DNA from: Xanthobacter flavus | GTDB taxonomy: Bacteria > Pseudomonadota > Alphaproteobacteria > Rhizobiales > Xanthobacteraceae | Assembly: GCF_017875275.1 (NCBI RefSeq) | Contig: NZ_JAGGML010000001.1 | Location: 558,001-622,000 of the forward strand | Length of the DNA: 64,000 nt | Direction of reading: 5' to 3' | Shown here: positions 54,871 to 62,834 of the stretch, one piece after another | How positions within the stretch are numbered: position 1 is the first letter of the stretch | How the letters are laid out: each line of letters opens with the position of its first letter | Position numbers and translations under genes: made by a program | Notes under the pieces: model-generated | The model's input: the letters and a program-made list of their open reading frames with translations, nothing else | Told to the model about the DNA's origin: nothing | Databases searched by the model: none

Positions 54871-55893
54871 ATGCCGCGCAGGATCACCCCGCCGAAACCC
54901 GCTCCCCTCCCAGAGGCTGACGCCGCTACGCAGCCACGCGCGCCGCGCCCGGCGAAGAGCGCAGGGAAAGCCCCCTCCGGCCCGGTCGGCGGCGTTAAAC
55001 GCCTCCCTCAGCGGCCGTCATCCCCCGACTCGTCCGGGGGATCCACCGCGGCTCGATCGGCCCACCCGAAGGCCCGGAAGCGCTCGGGCGGAAGCGTGGA
55101 TGGCCCGGACAAGCCGGGCCATGATAACGGAGGGGGTGGTCCCCCGACGAGGCGAGGCCGCGTCGTGCATGCTCCGGCCCCAGCTCCGCCCCCGCTCCCC
55201 CGCCGCAACAAGGCGGTGGCCAATGCGGCGGCCGCGGTGCATGGGCGCACCGTCTCGCCGTGGTCGGAGGCCGAGATCACCGAGGCCTTCTCCCGCTTCG
55301 AGGCGCAGGACCCGGAGCCCAAGGGCGAGCTGGACCACACCGACGCCTTCACTTTGCTCGTCGCCGTGGTGCTCTCCGCGCAAGCCACCGACACCGGCGT
55401 GAACAAGGCGACCAAGGGCCTGTTCGCTGCCGCCTCCACCCCGGCCGCCATGGTGGCGCTGGGGGAGGATCAGGTGGCCCACCACATCCGCACCCTCGGC
55501 CTGTTCCGCGGCAAGGCGAAGAATGTGGTGGAGCTGTCCCGCCTGCTGCTGGAGCGCCATGGCGGCGTGGTACCTCAGGACCGGGAGGCGCTGGAGGCGC
55601 TGCCGGGCGTCGGGCGCAAGACGGCGAACGTGGTGCTCAACATCGCCTTCGGCGTGCCGACCATCGCGGTGGACACCCACCTCTTCCGCGTCGCCAACCG
55701 CACCGGCCTTGCCCCCGGCGCGACGCCGCTGGCGGTGGAGCTGGGGCTGGAGGCACGCATCCCCGACCGCTTCAAGCTGCACGCCCACCACTGGCTGATC
55801 CTGCACGGCCGCTACATCTGCAAGGCGACGAAGCCCGCCTGCGGCCGCTGCCTCATCACCGATCTGTGCCGCTGGCCGGACAAGAATTTCTGA
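54871..55893 (+). CDS. nth: Endonuclease III with a palindromic repeat encoded in its N-terminal extension
   Basis: DNA glycosylase/AP lyase for oxidised pyrimidines. The core (about 128-340) is standard: DAFTLLVAVVLSAQATDTGV, the catalytic Lys in ALPGVGRKTANVVLN, Asp in VDTHLFRVANRT, and a 4Fe-4S site CKATKPACGRCLITDLC (Cys-x6-Cys-x2-Cys-x5-Cys). From the ATG at 54871 the protein is 340 residues against about 210 in E. coli. The extra N-terminus is Pro/Ala/Arg-rich, and residues about 49-87 are translated from a complete paired palindromic repeat. Alternative GTG starts at 55164 or 55214 would exclude the repeat. Confidence 0.93.
   Translation: MPRRITPPKPAPLPEADAATQPRAPRPAKSAGKAPSGPVGGVKRLPQRPSSPDSSGGSTAARSAHPKARKRSGGSVDGPDKPGHDNGGGGPPTRRGRVVHAPAPAPPPLPRRNKAVANAAAAVHGRTVSPWSEAEITEAFSRFEAQDPEPKGELDHTDAFTLLVAVVLSAQATDTGVNKATKGLFAAASTPAAMVALGEDQVAHHIRTLGLFRGKAKNVVELSRLLLERHGGVVPQDREALEALPGVGRKTANVVLNIAFGVPTIAVDTHLFRVANRTGLAPGATPLAVELGLEARIPDRFKLHAHHWLILHGRYICKATKPACGRCLITDLCRWPDKNF
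55017..55130. repeat. Paired palindromic repeat copy 3, inside the nth reading frame
   Basis: Left hairpin GTCATCCCCCGACTCGTCCG...GGATCCACC; right hairpin GTGGATGGCCCGGACAAGCC...ATGATAACGG. It keeps the frame of nth open and reads as a Ser/Gly/Asp/Pro-rich peptide. Confidence 0.85.
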
Positions 55894-55933
55894 GGGCCGC
55901 GCTGCCGACATTGGCCCTGTCCTGTGTCGCGGC

Positions 55934-56043
55934 GTCATCCTCCGGCTCGTCCGGGGGATCCACTCCTCCGCCGGCTGGGTCTCAGGTTTCCTGCCCCCCA
56001 CATGCGGCCCGGTGGATGCCCCGGACAAGCCGGGACATGACGG
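55934..56043. repeat. Paired palindromic repeat (REP/BIME-like), copy 4
   Basis: Left hairpin GTCATCCTCCGGCTCGTCCG...GGATCCACT; right hairpin GTGGATGCCCCGGACAAGCC...ACATGACGG. Located between convergent nth and the ABC exporter. A short CGCCGCCAGTCAACTCA-type direct repeat follows at 56098-56150. Confidence 0.85.
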
Positions 56044-56136
56044 TGCGAAAAGGCCTCCCCGCCCGAAAGCGGAGAGGCCCATTCATCACGCCACCAGCCG
56101 CATCACGCCGCCAGCCAACTCACGCCGCCAGTCAAC

Positions 56137-57936
56137 TCACGCCGCCAGTCCCTTGGCCAGCTCCATGGCCTGCCGCTCGAACAGGCGGCGGTAGAGGCCG
56201 CCTTCCCGGCGGACCAGCGCGTCGTGGTCGCCCTCCTCCACGATGCGGCCCTTGTCGAACACCATCAGGCGGTCGAGCGAGCGCACGGTGGAGAGCCGGT
56301 GAGCGATGACGAGGGTGGTGCGCCCCACCATCAGCCGCTCCATGGCATCCTGGATCGCCGCTTCCGATTCCGAATCAAGGCTGGAGGTGGCCTCGTCCAG
56401 GATCAGGATGGGCGCATCCGCGAGGAAGGCCCGGGCGATGGCGATGCGCTGACGCTCGCCGCCGGAGAGCTTCACGCCCCGCTCGCCCACCAAGGTGCCG
56501 TAGCCGCGCGGCAGACGGTCGATGAAGTCGGCCGCATTGGCCAGCTCCGCCGCCCGCCGGATTTCCTCGAACGAGGCATCCGGCCGGGCATAGGCGATGT
56601 TCTCCATCAGCGAGCGATGGAACAGCACCGGCTCCTGCTGCACCACGGCGATGGCGCGGCGCAGGGAGCCCTGCGTCACGTCCCGCACGTCCTGCCCGTC
56701 CACGGTGACGCGGCCGGCGGTCACGTCGTGCATGCGCTGGATGAGCTTCACGAACGTGGTCTTGCCCGAGCCCGAATGCCCCACGAGGCCCACCCGCTCC
56801 CCCGCCGGAATGGTGACGGAGAGGTTCTCGTAGAGCGGCTTGGCGTGTCCGCCATAGTGGAACGTCACGTTCTCGAACGCGATCGTGCCGTCCGTCACCT
56901 TCGCCGGCACAGCCTGCGGGGCATCGGAGACGCCGACGGTCTGGTGGTGGATCTCCACCAGCTCCTCCAGCTCGTTCAGGGAGCGCTGGAGATTGTGGAC
57001 GTGCATGCCGATGTCACGCAGGTAGGAGTGGATGACGAGGTAGGAGGTGAGCACATAGGCGACATCGCCCGCGCTCGCCTGCCCCCGATGCCACAGCACC
57101 AGCGCCGTGCCGATGATGGACGCCTGAAGCGCCACCAGCGCCAGAAGCTGCGCCGTTCCGGCCCAGGTGGCCGCCATCCAGGTGCGGTAGGTGCGGGCGT
57201 TCCACTTGCCGAGCACCCGCGTGAGCCGCTCCTCCTCGCGGGCCTCCGCGCCATAGCCCTTCACCACGGCGTTGCAGCCCACCGCATCCGCCAGCACGCC
57301 GCCGACGCGGGTGTCCCACGCATTGGAGAGGCGCGCCGCCGGGGCGACGTAGTGGACCGACAGGGCCAGCGTGAGCCCGATGAAGGCCACCGCCCCCACC
57401 GCCACCACGGCGCCCAGCACCGGCCAGTTCCAGCCGAGCAGCAGCGCCGTGCCGCCCAGCGCCACCACGGAGGGGAACAACGCCACCAGCAGGGTGTCGT
57501 GCAGCACGTCGAGGGACCACATGCCGCGCGAGATCTTGCGCACGGTGGAGCCGGCGAAGGTGGAGGCGTGCCAGTCGGACGAGAAGCGCTGCACCCGCGC
57601 GAAGGCATCCGCCGCCAGGTCCGCCATCATGCGCAGCGTGAGCCGCACGATGATGAAGTAGGTGACATGCCGCGCGCTCACCATCGTCACGCCGAGGCCG
57701 ACGATGGCGAGGAAGGCCACGGTCGCGAGATGCCAGGCCGTCTCCCGGTCGGCGAGCGACAAAGCGTCGATCAGCCGGCCGGCGAACAGCGGCACCAGCA
57801 CTTCCGCGAGGGTGGAGACGAGAATCGCCGCCATGGTGGCCGCGATGATGCCCTTCCGCTTTGCCCAGTGGGCAAAGAGGAAACCGAAGATGGCGCGGAA
57901 CGACAGCCCGCCCTTGTGGGTCTGGAACAACGACAT
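56137..57936 (-). CDS. ABC exporter, fused permease and ATPase
   Basis: 599 residues. Six-helix permease domain (about 22-310), then the ATPase: Walker A GLVGHSGSGKTTFVKLIQ (about 385), Q-loop AVVQQEPVLFHRSLMENIA, signature VKLSGGERQRIAIARAFL and Walker B ILILDEATSSLDSESE with the switch His in LVIAHRLSTV. Half-transporter type, so it works as a dimer; relatives export lipids, peptides or drugs. ATG at 57936 is preferred over a TTG at 57969. Substrate not predictable from context. Confidence 0.93.
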   Translation of the reverse strand: MSLFQTHKGGLSFRAIFGFLFAHWAKRKGIIAATMAAILVSTLAEVLVPLFAGRLIDALSLADRETAWHLATVAFLAIVGLGVTMVSARHVTYFIIVRLTLRMMADLAADAFARVQRFSSDWHASTFAGSTVRKISRGMWSLDVLHDTLLVALFPSVVALGGTALLLGWNWPVLGAVVAVGAVAFIGLTLALSVHYVAPAARLSNAWDTRVGGVLADAVGCNAVVKGYGAEAREEERLTRVLGKWNARTYRTWMAATWAGTAQLLALVALQASIIGTALVLWHRGQASAGDVAYVLTSYLVIHSYLRDIGMHVHNLQRSLNELEELVEIHHQTVGVSDAPQAVPAKVTDGTIAFENVTFHYGGHAKPLYENLSVTIPAGERVGLVGHSGSGKTTFVKLIQRMHDVTAGRVTVDGQDVRDVTQGSLRRAIAVVQQEPVLFHRSLMENIAYARPDASFEEIRRAAELANAADFIDRLPRGYGTLVGERGVKLSGGERQRIAIARAFLADAPILILDEATSSLDSESEAAIQDAMERLMVGRTTLVIAHRLSTVRSLDRLMVFDKGRIVEEGDHDALVRREGGLYRRLFERQAMELAKGLAA

Positions 57937-58107
57937 GACACGATCCGGCCGCGCCGCATGGGGCGCCAAAAGCCGGTCCCTGATTGGAACGGGAACGCGC
58001 GGCGCGCGACGCCGCGAAGGGAAGAGGACGGGGCGCGTCAGCAGCCCCCCGCCCCGCGCATCGGCGCAGGCGGGTGGCGGACTGCGGACCCCTGGATGTC
58101 CGAAAAG

Positions 58108-58215
58108 CTAGCGGCGGGAGCCGGGCTGGCGGGGAATCACATCCGTGCAGTGGGCGCGGCGCAGAATGCCGCGCGGCACGGACGGGGCTGAGGACATGGT
58201 GTTGCTCATGGACAT
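58108..58215 (-). CDS. Candidate 35-residue small protein
   Basis: A minus-strand frame from ATG 58215 to TAG 58108 reading MSMSNTMSSAPSVPRGILRR then a short basic tail. An unusually strong AGGGAGGGG ribosome site lies two to three bases upstream of the first ATG (about eight from the second, at 58209). It is basic, without TM helix. It lies between the divergent ABC exporter and zinc-finger genes. Length makes chance occurrence possible; no family recognised. Confidence 0.4.
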   Translation of the reverse strand: MSMSNTMSSAPSVPRGILRRAHCTDVIPRQPGSRR

Positions 58216-58369
58216 AACCCCTCCCTGCCGGAATGTTGATCCCGCGCGGCCCCGGAGCGGGGCGGCGCCTGCAGTATGGCCGGCCGATCTGCCGCGGACC
58301 AGACCCTTTCGCAGGCGGCCATCAGACGCTAAGGTCGCGGCGCTTTTTTGGACAAGCATGGGCGGAACC

Positions 58370-58630
58370 ATGGCGGACACCGGCATTCCCCACTTCTGCA
58401 ACGACCTCGGCGTCACCGTCATCGAGGTGGGCAGCAAGGAATTCATGTGCATCGGTGCGAAGCCGCCCTTCGACCATCCGCACATCTTCATCGACCTCGG
58501 CGATGACGACGAGCACGTCTGCCCCTACTGCTCCACGCTCTACCGCTACACCCCGGCGCTCGCCCCCGGCGCGGCGAAGCCGGAGGAGTGCGTGTGGCAC
58601 GACGAGCCGGTGGCCAAGTCCGCCGCGTGA
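58370..58630 (+). CDS. Small zinc-finger protein (zf-CHCC, NDUFS6-like)
   Basis: 86 residues. The motif HPHIFIDLGDDDEHVCPYCS followed by TLYRY carries the His-x-Cys-x2-Cys zinc site shared with the NDUFS6-type accessory subunit of complex I. In alphaproteobacteria the free-standing gene is common and linked to complex I assembly. GGGCGGA five bases before the ATG at 58370 supports this start over the ATG at 58358. Confidence 0.9.
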   Translation: MADTGIPHFCNDLGVTVIEVGSKEFMCIGAKPPFDHPHIFIDLGDDDEHVCPYCSTLYRYTPALAPGAAKPEECVWHDEPVAKSAA

Positions 58631-58799
58631 CGCGCCGGCCCGGTAACGGCCTGCTCACAAGACAAGCGGCCTGACCGCCGCAGAACACCTCCCCGGCCTG
58701 ATGCTCCTTTAGACGCATCTTGGGCCTGACCGAGGCGGCCTGATCGCCGCCGCAAAGAAAGACTATCCGGCCGGCTCCTCATTGGAGCCGGGTCCAGCC

Positions 58800-59987
58800 A
58801 TGGCCGATCCCATCCCCTTCCGGGCGAAACCCCGCACCGCCGCGCGCAGCGCCGTGGTGGTCGGCGCGGGTATCGGCGGGCTCGCCTGCGCCATCGCCCT
58901 GCGCCGCGCCGGCCTCACTGTCCAGGTGGTGGAACAGGCGCGCAAACTGCGCGAGGTGGGCGCCGGCCTCCAGCTCACCCCCAACGCCACCCGCATCATC
59001 CGCGACTTCGGCCTGCTGACGCGCCTCGAACAGGTGGCGGTCACGCCGCGCTCCCTCGACGTGCGCAGCGGCGCCAGCGGCGCCACCATCACCCGCGCCC
59101 ATTACGGCCCGGCCGCCTCGCGCTATGGCGCGCCCTTCCTCGTGGTGCACCGGGCGGACCTGCAGAATCTCCTCGCCGAGGCGGCGCAGGCCGAGGGCGT
59201 GCTGATCGCGCTCGGCTCCGAACTCACCGCCGTCGAGCCCGCCTTCGGCGGCGTGCGCGCGGTGGTGAAGCAGGGCGAGAACCTCATCGCCCACGGCGCG
59301 GACATCCTCGTCGGCGCCGACGGCGTGCGCTCGGCGGTGCGGGCGCATCTCGGCGTTGCCAAGCCCCCGGTGTTCGCCCAGCGGCTCGCGTATCGCGCCA
59401 CCATTCCCGTGCCGGCCCGCCATCCGCCGGACGTGCGGCTCTACATGGGGCGGGACGCGCATCTCGTGGTCTATCCGGTGAAGGGCGGGGCGACGCTGAA
59501 CCTCGTCGCCATCGTCAAGCACACCGAGCCGGTGGCCCGCTGGAGCGCGCCGGGCGACGGCGCCGCCGTCCACGCCGCCTTCGCCGATTGGGCGCCGGAG
59601 GTGCGCGAACTGCTCAAGGCCGCGCCGCATTTCCTGTGCTGGGGCCTCTACGACATCGATCCCCTGCCCCGCTGGAGCACCGGGCGCGTGACGCTTCTGG
59701 GCGATGCCGCCCACGCCATGCTGCCCTTCCTCGCCCAGGGCGCCGCGCAGGGCATCGAGGATGCGGCAGCCCTCGCCCGCGCGCTCCAGAAGGAGACCGA
59801 CGCCGCCACCGCCCTCAAGGCCTACGAGACCGAGCGGCTGGGCCGCACCGCGCGCATCCAGTCGGAAGCGCGGCGCAACGGCATGGTCTACCACCTCTCC
59901 GGCGCCCCCCGCCTCGCCCGCGATCTGGTGCTGCGCCGGCAAGGCGCCGCGCTGCTCGATCGGTATGGGTGGATTTATCGGGCGTGA
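58800..59987 (+). CDS. FAD-dependent monooxygenase (UbiH/salicylate hydroxylase type)
   Basis: 395 residues. FAD dinucleotide site VVVGAGIGGLACAIALRRAG near the N-terminus, the mid-domain DG motif ILVGADGVRSAVR and the C-terminal RVTLLGDAAHAMLPFLAQGA: all three group A hydroxylase motifs. It oxygenates an aromatic ring or similar substrate using NAD(P)H; 3-hydroxybenzoate or salicylate enzymes are closest in type. ATG at 58800 follows a GGAG nine bases or more upstream. Confidence 0.92.
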   Translation: MADPIPFRAKPRTAARSAVVVGAGIGGLACAIALRRAGLTVQVVEQARKLREVGAGLQLTPNATRIIRDFGLLTRLEQVAVTPRSLDVRSGASGATITRAHYGPAASRYGAPFLVVHRADLQNLLAEAAQAEGVLIALGSELTAVEPAFGGVRAVVKQGENLIAHGADILVGADGVRSAVRAHLGVAKPPVFAQRLAYRATIPVPARHPPDVRLYMGRDAHLVVYPVKGGATLNLVAIVKHTEPVARWSAPGDGAAVHAAFADWAPEVRELLKAAPHFLCWGLYDIDPLPRWSTGRVTLLGDAAHAMLPFLAQGAAQGIEDAAALARALQKETDAATALKAYETERLGRTARIQSEARRNGMVYHLSGAPRLARDLVLRRQGAALLDRYGWIYRA

Positions 59988-60053
59988 CCTAAGCTCGCGC
60001 ACTGCGAAATCGTCGAACCACCTTCTCTGATTTTGCGTGTCATCTTTTCGCCT

Positions 60054-60160
60054 GTCATCGCCCGGCGTGTCCGGGCGATCCACCCCGCCGCCTTGCGCGC
60101 TGTCCCTGGGGATTACCCCAGCCCATCCGTGGATCGCCCGGACACGCCGGGCGATGACGG
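60054..60160. repeat. Paired palindromic repeat (REP/BIME-like), copy 5
   Basis: Left hairpin GTCATCGCCCGGCGTGTCCG...GATCCACC; right hairpin GTGGATCGCCCGGACACGCC...GATGACGG. Forms the first half of a larger direct duplication with copy 6. Confidence 0.85.
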
Positions 60161-60378
60161 CGATTTGGGGGAACAGCCCCTCTCCCCCCGAACCGCCCGT
60201 GCCCCCTCTCCCCTTGCGGGAGAGGGCTGGGGTGAGAGGTGTGGCGTCCTTTGTCCCGGCGCCTCCCAAGCCTAGCCAGCCCGCTCACCCCCGGCCCCTC
60301 TCCTGCGAGGGAAGAGGGAAGAGGGAAGAGGGAAGGCCAAGCGGCGCCCTCACGCGGTGATGCTCTCCCTTTTCGCGT

Positions 60379-60484
60379 GTCATCGCCCGGTTCATCCGGG
60401 CGATCCACCCCGCCGCCTGCGCGCTGTCCGTGGGGATTACCCCAGCCCATCCGTGGATCGCCCGGACACGCCGGGCGATGACGG
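60379..60484. repeat. Paired palindromic repeat (REP/BIME-like), copy 6
   Basis: Left hairpin GTCATCGCCCGGTTCATCCG...GATCCACC; right hairpin identical to that of copy 5. The inner spacer (TGGGGATTACCCCAGCCCAT) is also shared with copy 5. Confidence 0.85.
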
Positions 60485-60526
60485 CGCTTTGGGGGAACAG
60501 CCCCTCTCCCCCCGAACCGGCCGTGC

Positions 60527-60612
60527 CCCCTCTCCCGCCCGAACTCGGCTGTTGCCGAGTTCAGTTCGTGAAGGGCGAAGTCGGCAACAGCCGACTTCGC
60601 GGGGAGAGGGGA
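60527..60612. repeat. Nested palindrome: two complementary hairpins inside a CCCTCTCCC hairpin
   Basis: Outer arms CCCCCTCTCCC (60527-60538) and GGGGAGAGGGG (60601-60611) enclose two hairpins: GAACTCGGC/GCCGAGTTC (60541-60562) and GCGAAGTCGGC/GCCGACTTCGC (60575-60600). The hairpin cores TCGGCTGTTGCCGA and TCGGCAACAGCCGA are exact reverse complements, so they can also pair with each other. Confidence 0.8.
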
Positions 60613-60804
60613 GGCATCCCCCCCCGCTGGACCTTCCGCGCGGGCCATGCTATCCGCCCGCCTTTCTCGTGAGGGACTTATGGGCCTTCGGCTTCAGCGA
60701 CGACGACAGGGCACGGTGCGCATCCGCGCACGCGCCGTCACGCCTGCCTGAAGCCGGCCCGCCGAACTTGCGGGCCTTCCGCCCTGCCCTGCGAGTTTCT
60801 CCTT

Positions 60805-61305
60805 ATGACCGAGCTTCCCCTCTCCATCGCCGTCGAGACGGCGGCCGACGATGCGGCTATCGACCGGCTGCATGAGCGCACCTTCGGCCCCGGCCGGTTC
60901 GCCCGCACCGCCTTCCGCATCCGCGAGCAGACCGGACACGAGCGCGCGCTCTCCTTCACCGCGCGCGTCGGCACCATGCTGGTGGGATCGGTGCGGCTCA
61001 CGCGCATCACCATCGGCGGCACGCCCGCTTTGCTGCTCGGCCCGCTCACCGTGGAGCCGCCGTTCCAGTCGGTGGGCATCGGCGCGCGGCTGATGGAGCA
61101 CGCGCTCGACGTGGCGCGCCAGCAGGGCCACCGGCTCGTGGTTCTGGTGGGGGACGAGCCCTATTACGCCCGCTTCGGCTTCCGCCGCGTGCCCTTCGGC
61201 CAGGTGACGCTGCCCGGCCCCGTGGACCCCGGCCGCCTCCTCGTCTGCGAGCTGGCAGACGGCGCCTTCGCCGGCGTCGCCGGCATGGTGAGCGGTGCGC
61301 GCTGA
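60805..61305 (+). CDS. GNAT-family N-acetyltransferase (YhbS type)
   Basis: 166 residues. Acetyl-CoA site in QSVGIGARLMEHALDVARQQ (motif A, about 90-110), preceded by LTVEPPFQ and followed by VVLVGDEPYYARFGFRRVPF, the pattern of the YhbS subgroup. Substrate unknown. It follows the repeat-rich gap, with no clear ribosome site (TTCTCCTT upstream). Confidence 0.9.
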   Translation: MTELPLSIAVETAADDAAIDRLHERTFGPGRFARTAFRIREQTGHERALSFTARVGTMLVGSVRLTRITIGGTPALLLGPLTVEPPFQSVGIGARLMEHALDVARQQGHRLVVLVGDEPYYARFGFRRVPFGQVTLPGPVDPGRLLVCELADGAFAGVAGMVSGAR

Positions 61306-61490
61306 CACGCGACGGTTACGCCCTTGGTCTAAGGCACAACTGGCGGGGCGGCTCTCGCTCCGGTAGCGTGGTCACGAGATGCGAAACGGTTCGTCAGGTT
61401 TCTGAACAGCCAGGGGAGGACGGCGCCGCCACGGTGCCGGCCAATGCGTTCCCGCGCGCCGCATCCGCGATGGAAGAGGGAGGAAGGACG

Positions 61491-62711
61491 ATGACGTCTT
61501 CGATCATGCGGCATTCGCGCGCCTTGCTGGCGGCGGCGGCGATCGGCGCGCTGCTGACGGGCGCGGCCCGGGCCGACGACACCACGGTGAAGCTCGGCGT
61601 GCTCAACGACATGTCCGGCGTCTATGCCGACATCTCCGGCCCCGGCTCGGTGGTCGCGGCGCAGATGGCGGCCGAAGACTTCATGGCCAAGAACAAGGGC
61701 TTCAAGGTCGAGGTGGTCGGCGCCGACCACCAGAACAAGCCGGACGTGGGCGCCTCCATCGCCCGCAAGTGGTACGACCAGGAGAATGTGGACGCCGTCA
61801 TGGACGTCACCACCTCCTCGGTGGCGCTGGCGGTGAGCGACATCACCAAGGAGAAGAACAGGATCTTCCTCGTCTCCGGCGGCGGCACGTCCGACCTCAC
61901 CGGCGCCAAGTGCTCGCCCAACACGGTCCACTGGACCTACGACACCTGGGCGCTGGCCAACGGCACCGGATCGGCGCTCACCAAGCAGGGCGGCTCGCCG
62001 TGGTTCTTCATCACCGCCGACTACGCCTTCGGCGCGGCGCTGGAGCGCGATGCCTCGGCGGCGGTGAAGGCGGCCGGCGGCAAGGTGGCGGGCAGCGTGA
62101 AGCACCCGCTCTCCAACACCGACTTCTCCTCCTTCCTGCTGCAGGCGCAGTCCTCCGGCGCGAAGGTCATCGGCCTCGCCAATGCCGGCAACGACCTCAT
62201 CACCGCGGTGAAGCAGGCGTCCGAATTCGGCATCACCCAGGGCGGCCAGCAGCTCGCCGGCCTGCTCATCTTCTCGTCCGACGTGAAGGCCCTCGGCCTG
62301 CAGGCGGCGCAGGGCCTGGTGCTCACCGACGCCTTCTACTGGGACCTGAACGACGACACCCGCGCCTTCTCCAAGCGCTTCGGGGCCAAGTTCAACGGCA
62401 AGATGCCCACCAGCGCCCAGGCCGGCGTCTATTCCAGCGCCATGCACTATCTGAACGCCATCAAGGACGCCAAGACCAAGGACGCGCCCAAGGTGATGGA
62501 GCAGATGCGCGCCACCCCCATCAATGACCCGCTGTTCGGCAAGGGCGAGATCCGCATCGACGGCCGCGCCATCCACCCCATGTACCTGCTCAAGGTGAAG
62601 AAGCCCGCCGACAGCAAGGGCGAGTGGGATCTGTTCGAGGTCGTCTCCACCATCCCCGCCAACGAGGCCTTCCGCCCCCTCAAGGACGGCAACTGCCCGC
62701 TGGTCAAGTAA
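61491..62711 (+). CDS. Type I periplasmic binding protein (branched-chain amino acid/amide type), orphan
   Basis: 406 residues. Signal peptide ends at GAARA-DDT; the mature start TVKLGVLNDMSGVYADISGP is typical of Leu/Ile/Val or urea/amide binding proteins. Further marks are FLVSGGGTSDLTGAKCSPN and WFFITADYAFGAALERD. A disulfide is possible. No permease or ATPase genes lie in reach, so the transporter must be elsewhere or the protein acts in sensing. GGAGGAAGG precedes the ATG at 61491; a strong terminator follows. Confidence 0.93.
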   Translation: MTSSIMRHSRALLAAAAIGALLTGAARADDTTVKLGVLNDMSGVYADISGPGSVVAAQMAAEDFMAKNKGFKVEVVGADHQNKPDVGASIARKWYDQENVDAVMDVTTSSVALAVSDITKEKNRIFLVSGGGTSDLTGAKCSPNTVHWTYDTWALANGTGSALTKQGGSPWFFITADYAFGAALERDASAAVKAAGGKVAGSVKHPLSNTDFSSFLLQAQSSGAKVIGLANAGNDLITAVKQASEFGITQGGQQLAGLLIFSSDVKALGLQAAQGLVLTDAFYWDLNDDTRAFSKRFGAKFNGKMPTSAQAGVYSSAMHYLNAIKDAKTKDAPKVMEQMRATPINDPLFGKGEIRIDGRAIHPMYLLKVKKPADSKGEWDLFEVVSTIPANEAFRPLKDGNCPLVK

Positions 62712-62747
62712 GCCCAAGGCGGCCCCGCCGCCAATCCCGACCGGAAA

Positions 62748-62775
62748 GGCTCTCCCTCGCGGGAGGGCCTTTTTC
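62748..62775 (+). terminator. Intrinsic terminator after the binding protein gene
   Basis: Stem GGCTCTCCC / GGGAGGGCC (one G-T pair) with TCGC loop, followed by TTTTTCTTT. Strong Rho-independent signal. Confidence 0.9.
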
Positions 62776-62834
62776 TTTGCCACCGCCATGTGAAGCTGTA
62801 TCTTCAAGCAACAACACGCCGGGCGGGAGCGACC

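Larger units (their letters stand above)
59988..60804. other. 817-bp repeat-rich intergenic region
   Basis: No convincing gene. It contains two paired palindromic repeats (listed), each continuing into the same downstream sequence, so that 60054-60210 and 60379-60538 are near-identical direct copies. Between them lie CCCTCTCCC-type hairpins (60204-60226), and at the end a nested palindrome (listed). Short frames through it are by-products of the repeats. Confidence 0.8.
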
